From contig CAYNBJ010000002.1 in NCBI GenBank assembly GCA_964395835.1, positions 140,473 through 204,472 of the forward strand: a stretch of DNA of 64,000 bases, given 5' to 3'. Within the stretch, counting starts at the first letter, position 1. Each line of letters opens with the position of its first letter. A program made the translations under genes and the position numbers. This DNA comes from LLD-282 sp964395835. GTDB taxonomy: Bacteria > Pseudomonadota > Gammaproteobacteria > Berkiellales > Berkiellaceae. This document shows, in pieces, positions 52,740-61,082 of this stretch. The notes below the pieces were generated by a model that searched no databases, was not told the origin of the DNA, and saw only the letters and a program-made list of their open reading frames with translations.

Positions 52740-54287
52740 TTGCTCAATGTTTTTGATCATGTTTTTAAATTGTTACCTTTGAACCCCGAGAAATCCATTT
52801 TTTTTACAGGCAAAGAAAATGAAACCCCTAATCTAATAAAAAGATTAGATCAGCCGAATCTCCAATCACCTGCTAAAACAATACACAATTTCATCTTCAG
52901 CAGCACTCCCACTCCTCAAAAAAGACCATTAGCTCCTAAAAATGCTGCAACGAATGTCTTAGACAATGATTTTTTACAAAATTGCATCAGTAATATGCAG
53001 TCTCCAATTAAAGAGAGCTCTAATTCCATCTTCAGCAGCACTCCCACTTCTCAAAAAAGACCATTAGCTCCTAAAAATGCTGCAACGAATGTCTTAGACA
53101 ATGATTTTTTACAAAATTGCATCAGTAATATGCAGTCTCCAATTAAAGAGAGCTCTAATTCCATCTTCAGCAGCACTCCCACTCCTCAAAAAAGAAGTCG
53201 ATCAGGATCTGTCGGTAGCGCTTTAAATAATACTGTTTTTGGTCGAATAAATCCCAAAAAAGAAGACTCACCTGGCAGTTTTCCTAACGAAATTGCAAGT
53301 CCAGTCAGTGATAATACGAAAAGAATTTCTATTGTATATCAAGGAGAAATGATTCCGATTCACACATCTCCTGGCGATTTATTAAATGATGATAGTGCAA
53401 AAAACATTGAAGAACATAGGAAAAGATCGAGAACTCTTGGGCCTGTGCAAGTCTTTTCTAAAACAACTGATAGTTATACGTGCCATATTCCATCTAATCA
53501 ATCACTCATGCATCAAAGCGCCGATAACTGTGTAAGAGGTTTTTTGAAAACACTACCCAGAGATGATCATTATAGAAACCAGCCTTTATTTAAAAATTTT
53601 GAAGAGACCGGGAGAACTGAATCTCTCTCGGGTTGCAGAAAGAATTCATTTGAGTGGGGGCACCTAATAGCAGCATCTTTTATCAAGAGAATGCCTCAGA
53701 ATTATGATTTTGTACATGATGCATCGAATTTAGTGGCCGTACCAAAAGTGATTAATAGTGAAATGTTAATTTATGAGCTTTTTGCACTAATAGTGGCTGA
53801 CTTTTACCCTTCTTTAGTTGTTAAGACGCAATGTGTTGTTTATTGTCCAGTAGAAAATAAATCTATTGCAACCGACTTGGTCTATACGGTCATTATTTCT
53901 GATCCACAGAGCAATATAGATCTTCAATTCGAAAAGAAATTTAGTTTGTTGTCTATGTCATGGAGTAGCACAGCGAAGCCGGCATTGTCGTTATTACATT
54001 CGATTTTCAAGCGTTTTGAAAAAATACTTTTTGCATCTCAAATGGTCTGCAATGTTCTTCATGATACAGAAGACTTTTCTTGTGACGACAATTTGAAAAA
54101 AAACCTTCAAAATAAAAGCTTGCTTTTTACTACGCAATATAAACCCAAACCCCAAGAAAAAGATAATGTTGCGCATGTTATGTCTTTTTTGTACAATAAG
54201 ATACGTGGTATCATTGTTGCTAATGAAGATATTGCCGCTGAAATAGAATTGGAACCAATAGTTTCTACAAAAATACAACCGAGGTGA
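52740..54287 (+). CDS. repeat-bearing protein with a possible His-Me finger nuclease core
   Basis: The product has 515 residues from a TTG at 52740, in the absence of a nearer ATG. Residues about 50-160 hold two and a half copies of a 45-residue Ser/Pro/Asn-rich repeat (core SSTPTPQKRPLAPKNAATNV). The C-terminal half contains the segment WGHLIAASF with H308, then DASNLVAVPKVINSEMLIYE with N330, N339 and E346. This resembles the H...N...E layout of DNA/RNA non-specific endonucleases (Serratia nuclease family), though conservation is thin. The basic Ser/Pro repeat region resembles an unstructured secretion or nuclear-targeting segment (KKRSRSG-like). Function is inference. Confidence 0.6.
   Translation: MLNVFDHVFKLLPLNPEKSIFFTGKENETPNLIKRLDQPNLQSPAKTIHNFIFSSTPTPQKRPLAPKNAATNVLDNDFLQNCISNMQSPIKESSNSIFSSTPTSQKRPLAPKNAATNVLDNDFLQNCISNMQSPIKESSNSIFSSTPTPQKRSRSGSVGSALNNTVFGRINPKKEDSPGSFPNEIASPVSDNTKRISIVYQGEMIPIHTSPGDLLNDDSAKNIEEHRKRSRTLGPVQVFSKTTDSYTCHIPSNQSLMHQSADNCVRGFLKTLPRDDHYRNQPLFKNFEETGRTESLSGCRKNSFEWGHLIAASFIKRMPQNYDFVHDASNLVAVPKVINSEMLIYELFALIVADFYPSLVVKTQCVVYCPVENKSIATDLVYTVIISDPQSNIDLQFEKKFSLLSMSWSSTAKPALSLLHSIFKRFEKILFASQMVCNVLHDTEDFSCDDNLKKNLQNKSLLFTTQYKPKPQEKDNVAHVMSFLYNKIRGIIVANEDIAAEIELEPIVSTKIQPR
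52892..53195 (+). repeat. 135-bp tandem repeat in the possible nuclease gene
   Basis: Copies start at 52892, 53027 and 53162 (the third is partial, about 33 bp). The unit is 45 codons and nearly identical between copies, with one Pro/Ser change at the PTPQ/PTSQ site. This indicates recent in-frame expansion. Confidence 0.92.
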
Positions 54288-54295
54288 CATGTATT

Positions 54296-54559
54296 ATGCT
54301 GTTTTTTGATTTTATTGCCTTTTCGGACATAGTGGGCTTCGTTGGCGTTTCTTTGCTAATTGGCGCATATGCCTCTTTAACATTTAATTTTTCTACACCA
54401 TCTGATTTATCTTATCCGCTCATGAATTTCATAGCTTCGATTTGTTTAACATACAGTCTAGTGTTTAATTTCAATTTATCCTCCCTGTTGATAGAGATAT
54501 TTTGGGGATCGATATCGTTATTCGGAATATGGAAAAACCATATAAAAAAGAAAAGTTGA
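54296..54559 (+). CDS. small membrane protein, CBU_0592-like
   Basis: The product has 87 residues and three hydrophobic helices. ATG 54296 is preferred because GAGGTG lies 9 bp upstream; a GTG at 54284 overlapping the previous stop is the alternative. The pattern VGFVGVSLLIGAYASL ... LSYPLMNFIAS ... LLIEIFWGSISLFGIWK matches small 'CBU_0592 family' membrane proteins, in which a Y-L-N helix and an E-W helix are conserved. Function is unknown. Confidence 0.7.
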   Translation: MLFFDFIAFSDIVGFVGVSLLIGAYASLTFNFSTPSDLSYPLMNFIASICLTYSLVFNFNLSSLLIEIFWGSISLFGIWKNHIKKKS

Positions 54560-54614
54560 TATCGCTAAGATTTTGTAATAAAATCATCACATTATCTCAC
54601 TTTATGGTGTAAAT

Positions 54615-55733
54615 GTGTTTTCATATATTATTAATTTCATCTTCGATACAGCGAATTATTTGTACTCTGCTGTGCATCAGATAACTAGACGAATGTCTGC
54701 GCTTTATTATTATGAATCAATCGTCAATATTGTACCTGCGATTACAGGAGCAATGAGTTTTTTGAATCCTGCGCAGCATAAAGATGTTTTTGATGCGGGA
54801 ACCATTGCATCCCAACAATCTTTGGGCTATGTAGGCTCCAATCTTTCAGTACAATTTGCATATGGAATGGGTGACTATTATAAAAAAACCTCTAAATATT
54901 TTTTCTGGTTCTGTGTGTTTTTTTTGTGGAATTTCGCATTAATAGCTTTGCGCGGTGTGCATCCTCAGATAGGGCCGCTTTATTATTTAGCAGTCGTATT
55001 ACAATGGATTCCTCAAGTCTATGTCATCATTACTGAATATTTTGCTCCAAGCGCATCTCCGCGAGATTTCTATACTGATGAAAATGTTTTCTTAGAGTGT
55101 GTCTACACAATTGTATCTGATCTTTTCTTGCTTTTCCCTTGTGCTATAGGGACGTGGAATTATAGTCTGCTTTTTTTAATGTTAGGGCAATACTCTTTTC
55201 CTGCAATTACAGCGATTGTGGTATCAATCACACTGCTTAATCGTCTTTGCTTTTTTACAGTAAATCATTATATTGACTCTTATGGCATCCCCTACAAAAC
55301 AAATTTATTTTGTCCGCATTTATATGGCCAGCGGAATTTAAATGATTTAGAAAAAACCGCTCATGATCGCTATTCCGGCCTTTTCGGATTTAAAATTGAG
55401 AAATGGTATTTTTTTCTTGTTGATGCTAAGTTCGCATACCTTCTTATCTCTACTCCGGTTTTTGTTGCAAATTTCTCTTATTTTTTATTCAGCTCTGAAC
55501 ACAGATATCACTTTCTGCGTTTCTTATCTTGTCAAAATACAGACAAAAGTGATGTAGGTTCTGTTCAATACAATATAAAACGGTATGTAAGCAATATAAC
55601 GGTTCCTGTTCAGTCAGCCTTTGTCTTTTCAAAGGAATGTATTTTTTCGATCATATGGCCTCAGGGTACGGTATCTGGGCGCGATGAAGTGAACAGGAAA
55701 ATACAACCTAAGGCCAAAACAGCATATAGATAA
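54615..55733 (+). CDS. hypothetical multi-pass membrane protein
   Basis: The product has 372 residues from a GTG start at 54615. Hydrophobic stretches lie at about 94-113, 122-141, 165-185, 187-212 and 275-294, so five to six membrane helices are likely. Between them is a polar loop with HYIDSYGIPYKTNLFCPHLYG. The C-terminal 60 residues are soluble and basic. I do not recognise the family. It closes the plus-strand accessory run and is followed by a hairpin at 55742-55776. Confidence 0.65.
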   Translation: MFSYIINFIFDTANYLYSAVHQITRRMSALYYYESIVNIVPAITGAMSFLNPAQHKDVFDAGTIASQQSLGYVGSNLSVQFAYGMGDYYKKTSKYFFWFCVFFLWNFALIALRGVHPQIGPLYYLAVVLQWIPQVYVIITEYFAPSASPRDFYTDENVFLECVYTIVSDLFLLFPCAIGTWNYSLLFLMLGQYSFPAITAIVVSITLLNRLCFFTVNHYIDSYGIPYKTNLFCPHLYGQRNLNDLEKTAHDRYSGLFGFKIEKWYFFLVDAKFAYLLISTPVFVANFSYFLFSSEHRYHFLRFLSCQNTDKSDVGSVQYNIKRYVSNITVPVQSAFVFSKECIFSIIWPQGTVSGRDEVNRKIQPKAKTAYR

Positions 55734-55741
55734 AAAAGATC

Positions 55742-55776
55742 CGTGCCCGTTTTATGCATTTAAAAAAACAGGCACG
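55742..55776. terminator. terminator between the membrane protein gene and a decayed minus-strand gene
   Basis: The inverted repeat CGTGCCcGTTTT / AAAACaGGCACG has a 10-base loop. On the minus strand it is followed by GATCTTTTTT, a good U-tract; on the plus strand the tract is weak. Confidence 0.65.
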
Positions 55777-56196
55777 AATTCTTTGAAATATAGATATTGG
55801 CTTGTTCCCAAATCAAACAGCGCTACGCCAACAGTGCGCTTTTTTAATTCAATATCACTTCCCTGAAATCTTTCCACTGCTCTTTGGGTGCGGTTTCGTT
55901 TTTATCAGGGATTTCTTTTTTTTACATGCGTGCCTTGTAGGTGCCAATCGAATCTTTTTCAAGATTTTTTACATGCTGCATATCCACCGCGGCTACTTCA
56001 AATGTTTTTTTATTTAATTTAATATTGGCCAAACAATCGTAATATCGATGTGTAATATATACATAAATACACCGTAATACATATTATAATACATATATAT
56101 AGATCTGTACTGCAGATAATGACCATTATCAGAAGTTACAATTGATAGAGATCTAGAGTTGCCGCGACAAATTTTAAAAGAGTTATGCTCACGCAA
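55752..56196 (-). pseudogene. decayed gene of unknown family
   Basis: On the minus strand three protein-like pieces in two frames follow each other. The first, from about 56196, includes SRSLSIVTSDNGHYLQYRS. It is followed by an A/T-rich stretch and then HRYYDCLANIKLNKKTFEV, AAVDMQHVKNLEKDSIGTYK, ending in a TAA at 55922-55924 beside an A-run. That frame continues (KEIPDKNETAPKEQWKDF) to a TAA at 55844-55846. A second frame (IELKKRTVGVALFDLG ... YFKEFVPVFLNA) then stops at 55752 inside the terminator hairpin. The terminator on this strand supports a former gene. The family is not recognised. Confidence 0.5.
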
Positions 56197-56693
56197 ATAG
56201 TAGAATTGTATTTTTACAAGGAGGTGGCACTGTCTCTTTGAGACATGAGAAACAAGAGTGCAATAAATATATAGGAAGCGGTGTGTTTTTTAATACACGA
56301 CCTCTGCTTTTGAAACCGGCAATTCATATAATTGATTTTTTGCATGAGAGAGACTACCGACACTAGTCTACACGCTTGGGGCAATATTTTGTGCACTACA
56401 CCCCGATCCTCATTGATTTATATCAATGAGTTGTTTTGAAAAAAGAATACGATATATTTATTTGAGCCTAGAGGTTCCAAACATTTTGTACATTATCGTC
56501 TGCCAATTTTGCAAAATAAAACTAATTATTTGATCATTAACAAGTCTCATGCTTTGAAGACTTGTCGATCTCTGTGATTTGATTCATGTTGCACTTTTAA
56601 TATCGATGATCGCTGTATATGATCTCTGTACAGAAAGATTAAATGCATCATAAACCATATAGATACATGAAGCATTTAATAATTCTCTGCTCA
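56197..56693. other. about 500-bp non-coding region upstream of the decayed gene
   Basis: No convincing gene. A minus-strand 60-codon frame (GTG start, 56214-56396) is unsupported. A perfect 9-bp hairpin at 56409-56430 is the only clear structure. Confidence 0.35.
56409..56430 (+). terminator. hairpin, possible terminator
   Basis: A perfect 9-bp stem (CTCATTGAT / ATCAATGAG) with a TTAT loop is followed on the plus strand by TTGTTTTG. No intact plus-strand gene precedes it, so its role is unclear. Confidence 0.4.
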
Positions 56694-59357
56694 TCAAAGC
56701 GTAATATTAATTTTGGTTGCGATTTTATCATTTTCAATATCTGTACTATTGTTTTCATCTGTTTTATAGAAATCACTAATATTGTCGACATGATGAATGA
56801 TGTTTTCGTTTGCTATGGTTACAATTTTCTTTCTTTTTGAAAAATCCGAGAATAAAACAGTTTTTTTATTTGAAGAACATGGATCATCCAGTACACATTC
56901 AGATAATTGTTTTTTTTCAAAGAAACCCGCAATACGCGCATGGATCATGTTTAAAGTCTTATCTAAAACACATTCTTTTTTCAGATAAGACTCATAGTGT
57001 TTTATGAATTGATTATGATGATCCATGATATGTTTGCAGATCTCATCTTGAATATTATCAAAAGTTTTAAGTGCAAGATCGAGCATAAACCAACGTCTGT
57101 TAGCTAAAACTGGTAAAAAGGGCAGCTCAAAAATATTCTTTTCAGGAATCCTGTGTTCACATATTGATAATGTGTCATCATCTTCGCAGAGTAACAGAGG
57201 AGAATCCTGTTCACATAAAAGATAATATTGCAAAGCGGGTACTGCCTCATTAGTATTGATACAATCAAGATAGACAGGAACATTAATCTCATATGTTTTT
57301 GTCAAAATTTGCAATATCCATGAGGAGTTTTGTTCTAAGAAAATATTTTTATCTGTAGTAAGAGCATTTAAGCAAGACGACATTTCAAGATATAAGTTTT
57401 TTATTTTATCCCTGAAAACCCATTCTGAGGAGATCACAAACAGCATGCTGAGATATAAATTCAAAACAAAGAAAATTTTTTCAAGGTAGTCTTGCGTATC
57501 TTGGGTACTTGAAAAATTTTTGTTTACAGATACACGGCATAAATTGAGAAATCTTTTTTCCAGAAAGCGCACACTTGCTTTACTCTTTAAAAAAAGATTT
57601 GTAACCCCACCCAATGTGACAGGGTCATTTGTATAAAAGAAATGGCGCTCTAACAAAGAAAAGAAATTTTCAAATTGTTGAGTCTCTTGACTTAAAACCA
57701 TGCTACAAGACTTCGTTTTTGACATGTCCTTCAAAACTTTGTTTATGAATTTTTGATCATATTTATGAAAACATGATATTTCCGTCATAATAATCAGCAT
57801 GCCAATTTGGAATCGTTTAAATAGCCAGGAATCCCGCTCAGATTTCTTTTTTGCAAATTCGATGTTTGGCTGATTATTCTCGATAGATTGAATCAGATCG
57901 TTAAGATTTTTCACTTCTTCGACATCGGCCTCTTCCCAGATTTTTAATATCTTAGGATACAAGAGCTCTTTAAATATGCTCCAGCTTGTCATGCCTCGAT
58001 GATGTGCGATATCTGATATAATATCTACCCAAGTACTGATATTGATTTTTTGAATAATAGCGATCGAAGTGCGAGTCAGTGTTTCTATCGTACTTTTGGA
58101 CTCATTATAAAGAAACATTTTAATAAAATAGGGAAGTGTATTCCAGGATTCATGCTCTGCAACAGATCTAAATGTATCAAGATAATTATTAAAAAGAGAT
58201 GGGTAAATCAAAAACAATTCAGTCAGCCATTCTTGATGTAAGAAATTCGGTTTATCTAAAAAACCATATTCTAAAACAAGATATTTACAAACCGCATAAC
58301 GAGAATGCTTGATAGAGTCTTTAAAGATGCGCTGCAAGTATGTTATGTGCATATCGCATGAAAATTTTTGTTGCTTAAACCAAATTATCGTTGCTTGTTC
58401 CGAGCTTGATACAGCGCAAAGACTATCCGCAATTGAGAACTGAGATATCCTATCGAATACTTTTGTATTCTCTCTCATCCATGTTTCTATTTTTTGATTT
58501 TGTTTCGAATACCTTAAATCTGCTTTACACTGGATATATAGTCTTTGCAGATGCGCCCATCCACCACAAATAGACTGGTATAAATCGATCGCTGAAATTA
58601 AATGGATATCGATTTTCTCCATAATCTTTATAAAATCTTCTAATTTTGATGGATCAAGTGATGGATCTTGATAAACATACTGTAAAAACAAAAATGCATT
58701 TTCTGATAAAGTATATCGTTTTTTTTCATCATCATATTCGTAGGCAAACACAAATGAAAGAAATTGACTTTGAGACTGCTCTAGAAAAAACAGACTAGTG
58801 TCATCACTGCGATTGATCTCTTCAAATACCGAAACAAAGATCTTAAAAACCATTTTCAACAGTATTCGCACATCTGCAGACAGATCACATGTCTGATTTC
58901 TAATGGAATTTTCATGTTTTTTCAAACAGTTTTTTTCTTCTTGCGTGCATATATCATTCGAATATTCATAAAAATTCAAAAAAAACAAACATTCAGATAA
59001 AGATATATGCGATTGAGACTGCATGTATAACCCATTACTTAAAACATCTGTAAGACGAAATTCGGGTTCTTTTTTTAACTTACAGTGCTGTTTTAAAAAA
59101 GCAAGAATCGAGGGAAGTGTGCCTGTTACAAACGATTGATGATCGGTTAATATATTTTCTAATATCTTAAGCAGCACTATCTCGATTTTCTGCAAAATAC
59201 AGTCAGAATCGTGATGTTTGAGCCATGACCAAAAAAGTCGATCGCTGATCATGGATTTTAAAAAAACCTGAAATGGAGCTAGTGGTATTTCTTGAGTATC
59301 TTGATTATATGAAGATAAAAATAAATCTATCCGTTCCCCGGGATAAAGAAAAGGCAT
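56694..59357 (-). CDS. large hypothetical helical protein
   Basis: The product has 887 residues and I do not recognise it. It lacks a signal peptide and membrane segments, and looks almost entirely alpha-helical with many Phe, Leu, Lys and Glu. The centre (about 300-700) may form degenerate helical repeats, but no ankyrin TPL turns are visible. The last 60 residues are charged (FSKRKKIVTIANENIIHHV). It is a lone gene between decayed DNA and lpdA. Its size, lack of relatives and location suggest a lineage-specific or effector-like protein; no activity can be inferred. Confidence 0.72.
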   Translation of the reverse strand: MPFLYPGERIDLFLSSYNQDTQEIPLAPFQVFLKSMISDRLFWSWLKHHDSDCILQKIEIVLLKILENILTDHQSFVTGTLPSILAFLKQHCKLKKEPEFRLTDVLSNGLYMQSQSHISLSECLFFLNFYEYSNDICTQEEKNCLKKHENSIRNQTCDLSADVRILLKMVFKIFVSVFEEINRSDDTSLFFLEQSQSQFLSFVFAYEYDDEKKRYTLSENAFLFLQYVYQDPSLDPSKLEDFIKIMEKIDIHLISAIDLYQSICGGWAHLQRLYIQCKADLRYSKQNQKIETWMRENTKVFDRISQFSIADSLCAVSSSEQATIIWFKQQKFSCDMHITYLQRIFKDSIKHSRYAVCKYLVLEYGFLDKPNFLHQEWLTELFLIYPSLFNNYLDTFRSVAEHESWNTLPYFIKMFLYNESKSTIETLTRTSIAIIQKINISTWVDIISDIAHHRGMTSWSIFKELLYPKILKIWEEADVEEVKNLNDLIQSIENNQPNIEFAKKKSERDSWLFKRFQIGMLIIMTEISCFHKYDQKFINKVLKDMSKTKSCSMVLSQETQQFENFFSLLERHFFYTNDPVTLGGVTNLFLKSKASVRFLEKRFLNLCRVSVNKNFSSTQDTQDYLEKIFFVLNLYLSMLFVISSEWVFRDKIKNLYLEMSSCLNALTTDKNIFLEQNSSWILQILTKTYEINVPVYLDCINTNEAVPALQYYLLCEQDSPLLLCEDDDTLSICEHRIPEKNIFELPFLPVLANRRWFMLDLALKTFDNIQDEICKHIMDHHNQFIKHYESYLKKECVLDKTLNMIHARIAGFFEKKQLSECVLDDPCSSNKKTVLFSDFSKRKKIVTIANENIIHHVDNISDFYKTDENNSTDIENDKIATKINITL

Positions 59358-59533
59358 ACGAGTAGAGCCTTATAAAGTTTTGAAATTGTTTTGTATAATA
59401 TCTGATTTTTGCATAGAAAAGAATATTGCTCTTTAAATATAATCAGTTAGAATGTTCATCATCTGATTGGGTATGCTGATACATACATTTTAAATATGAT
59501 TGAGTTTTGCGCTCCCAACCCAATCATACACTG

Positions 59534-60970
59534 CTATTTTTTTGGTAACAACTCAGTAATCGTACCGATTCCAATCTCACAAGCATTTGCAATAGTTTCT
59601 GAAGTTGAAGGATGTGGATGAATACTTAAAGCTAAATCTTCTAGAAAAGCTCCCATCTCTACTGCTAAAATCAGTTCTCCAATCAAATCACCACCATGCG
59701 CACCACAGATGCCCCCTGCCAGAATGCGATGATTATCAGGTCGATAAATCACTTTAGTCAAACCCTCACTTTCAGAAGTTGCGATAGCTCGACCGTTGGC
59801 CTTCCATGGAAAAACAGCCGTTTTATAAGGAGTATTATTATGATTTAATTCTTCTTCTGTTGGTCCTATCCAGGCAACTTCAGGATCTGTATAAATAACC
59901 GAAACAATGCTTTTAGGTTCAAATTTCACCTTCAGACCACAAGCATGTTCAGCAGCAATTTTACCTTGTGCGATCGCTTTGTGTGCTAAAAGTGGTCCTC
60001 CAGATACATCGCCAATAGCATAAATATTTTCACAGGACGTTTGCATGGTATCGGTATTTATTTTGATAAAACCTGTTTTTTCAATGTGAATTCCAGCATG
60101 ATCTAAGCCAAGATCACCTAAAGCCGCAGCACGTCCTACAGACTCTAGCAATATATCTCCTTCAATGGAAAGAAGAGCACCATCCTTCTTATATTCAAGC
60201 ACCAGCTTGGTATCAATTTCTGTAATGTTTTGAATCTGAACACCTGAAACAATTGTAATGTGTTTAGATTTAAGATTTTTAATTAATATATTAGCTAGGT
60301 CTTTATCTACACCCTTTAAAACATGTTCCGAAGACTCCAAAATCACAATCGCAGATCCTAAAGCATGATAAATTTGCGCCATTTCGAAACCAATTACACC
60401 ACCTCCGATAATAATTAATTTTTCTGGGATATGATTAAGTTCAAGTGCTTTTTTAGCATCCCATACCTTAGGATTTTTATTTAAAAATCCTAAGGTTCTC
60501 GGTTGCGATCCTGTAGCTATTATGGCTTTCAAGAAAGTAATAGTATGCGCCTGATCTGTTTCTGAAAAGATTTTAATTTCTTTTTGAGATACAAAAGATC
60601 CAAATCCAGTGATGCGATCTATGTTTCTAAGAACTGATAGCGTACTTAAACCAGATGCAAGTGTTTTAATAGACTCTAATTGATATTTTCTCAATTTTTC
60701 TAAATCCCATGATTGCAATCCGGAAGATGGAAGAGCATATCCAGCTTTTTCTAAAAGCTGGATATGCTCTTTTAGGTAAGCTAAATGCAGAAGTGATTTA
60801 GAAGGTATACAACCTTCATGTAAACACACACCACCTAGATCGGGGTTTTTCTCAATCAGAGCGATTTTAGGATTTTTTTTATCGCATCCTAAAATATCAG
60901 CTGCTCGAAAAGCAGCAGTATAGCCTGCTGGTCCGCCTCCTAGAATAACGATATCGTATTCTTTGTGCAT
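59534..60970 (-). CDS. lpdA: dihydrolipoamide dehydrogenase
   Basis: The product has 478 residues, full length. It is the FAD-dependent E3 subunit that reoxidises lipoamide in pyruvate and 2-oxoglutarate dehydrogenase complexes. The FAD-binding ILGGGPAGYTAAF (9-21), redox disulfide C49/C54 in GGVCLHEGCIPSKS, NAD-binding IIGGGVIGFEMA (about 190-201), FAD motif IYAIGDV (about 313-319) and the active-site His in IHPHPSTSE (about 451-459) are all seen. The genes for E1 and E2 are not adjacent, so E3 is encoded separately. Confidence 0.95.
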   Translation of the reverse strand: MHKEYDIVILGGGPAGYTAAFRAADILGCDKKNPKIALIEKNPDLGGVCLHEGCIPSKSLLHLAYLKEHIQLLEKAGYALPSSGLQSWDLEKLRKYQLESIKTLASGLSTLSVLRNIDRITGFGSFVSQKEIKIFSETDQAHTITFLKAIIATGSQPRTLGFLNKNPKVWDAKKALELNHIPEKLIIIGGGVIGFEMAQIYHALGSAIVILESSEHVLKGVDKDLANILIKNLKSKHITIVSGVQIQNITEIDTKLVLEYKKDGALLSIEGDILLESVGRAAALGDLGLDHAGIHIEKTGFIKINTDTMQTSCENIYAIGDVSGGPLLAHKAIAQGKIAAEHACGLKVKFEPKSIVSVIYTDPEVAWIGPTEEELNHNNTPYKTAVFPWKANGRAIATSESEGLTKVIYRPDNHRILAGGICGAHGGDLIGELILAVEMGAFLEDLALSIHPHPSTSETIANACEIGIGTITELLPKK

Positions 60971-61044
60971 TGTGTTATTTGATTATTGAATATGTTTTAG
61001 ATTAGAGCATCTGAGACAAGATGCAAAAATTAAGATGAGAATGA

Positions 61045-61074
61045 ATGGATAATCAGAAAACCATGATTATCCAT
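61045..61074 (-). terminator. terminator after clpB
   Basis: A perfect 11-bp inverted repeat (ATGGATAATCA / TGATTATCCAT) with an 8-base loop lies 9 bp beyond the clpB stop. On the minus strand it is followed by a moderately T-rich run (TCTTAATTTTTG). Confidence 0.6.
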
Positions 61075-61082
61075 TTCTACAT

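Noticed and set aside
1830..55733. Possible homology between the two orphan membrane proteins (1830-3566 and 54615-55733)
   Set aside because: Only vague similarity of aromatic N-terminal residues; helix pattern and length differ.
56214..56396. Minus-strand 60-codon ORF with GTG start
   Set aside because: No ribosome-binding site and no domain; lies in A/T-rich decayed DNA.
56694..59357. Idea that the 887-residue protein shares the N-terminal domain of the large ankyrin pair
   Set aside because: A few aligned hydrophobic residues only; the conserved QYLY and Q...F..LI elements are absent.
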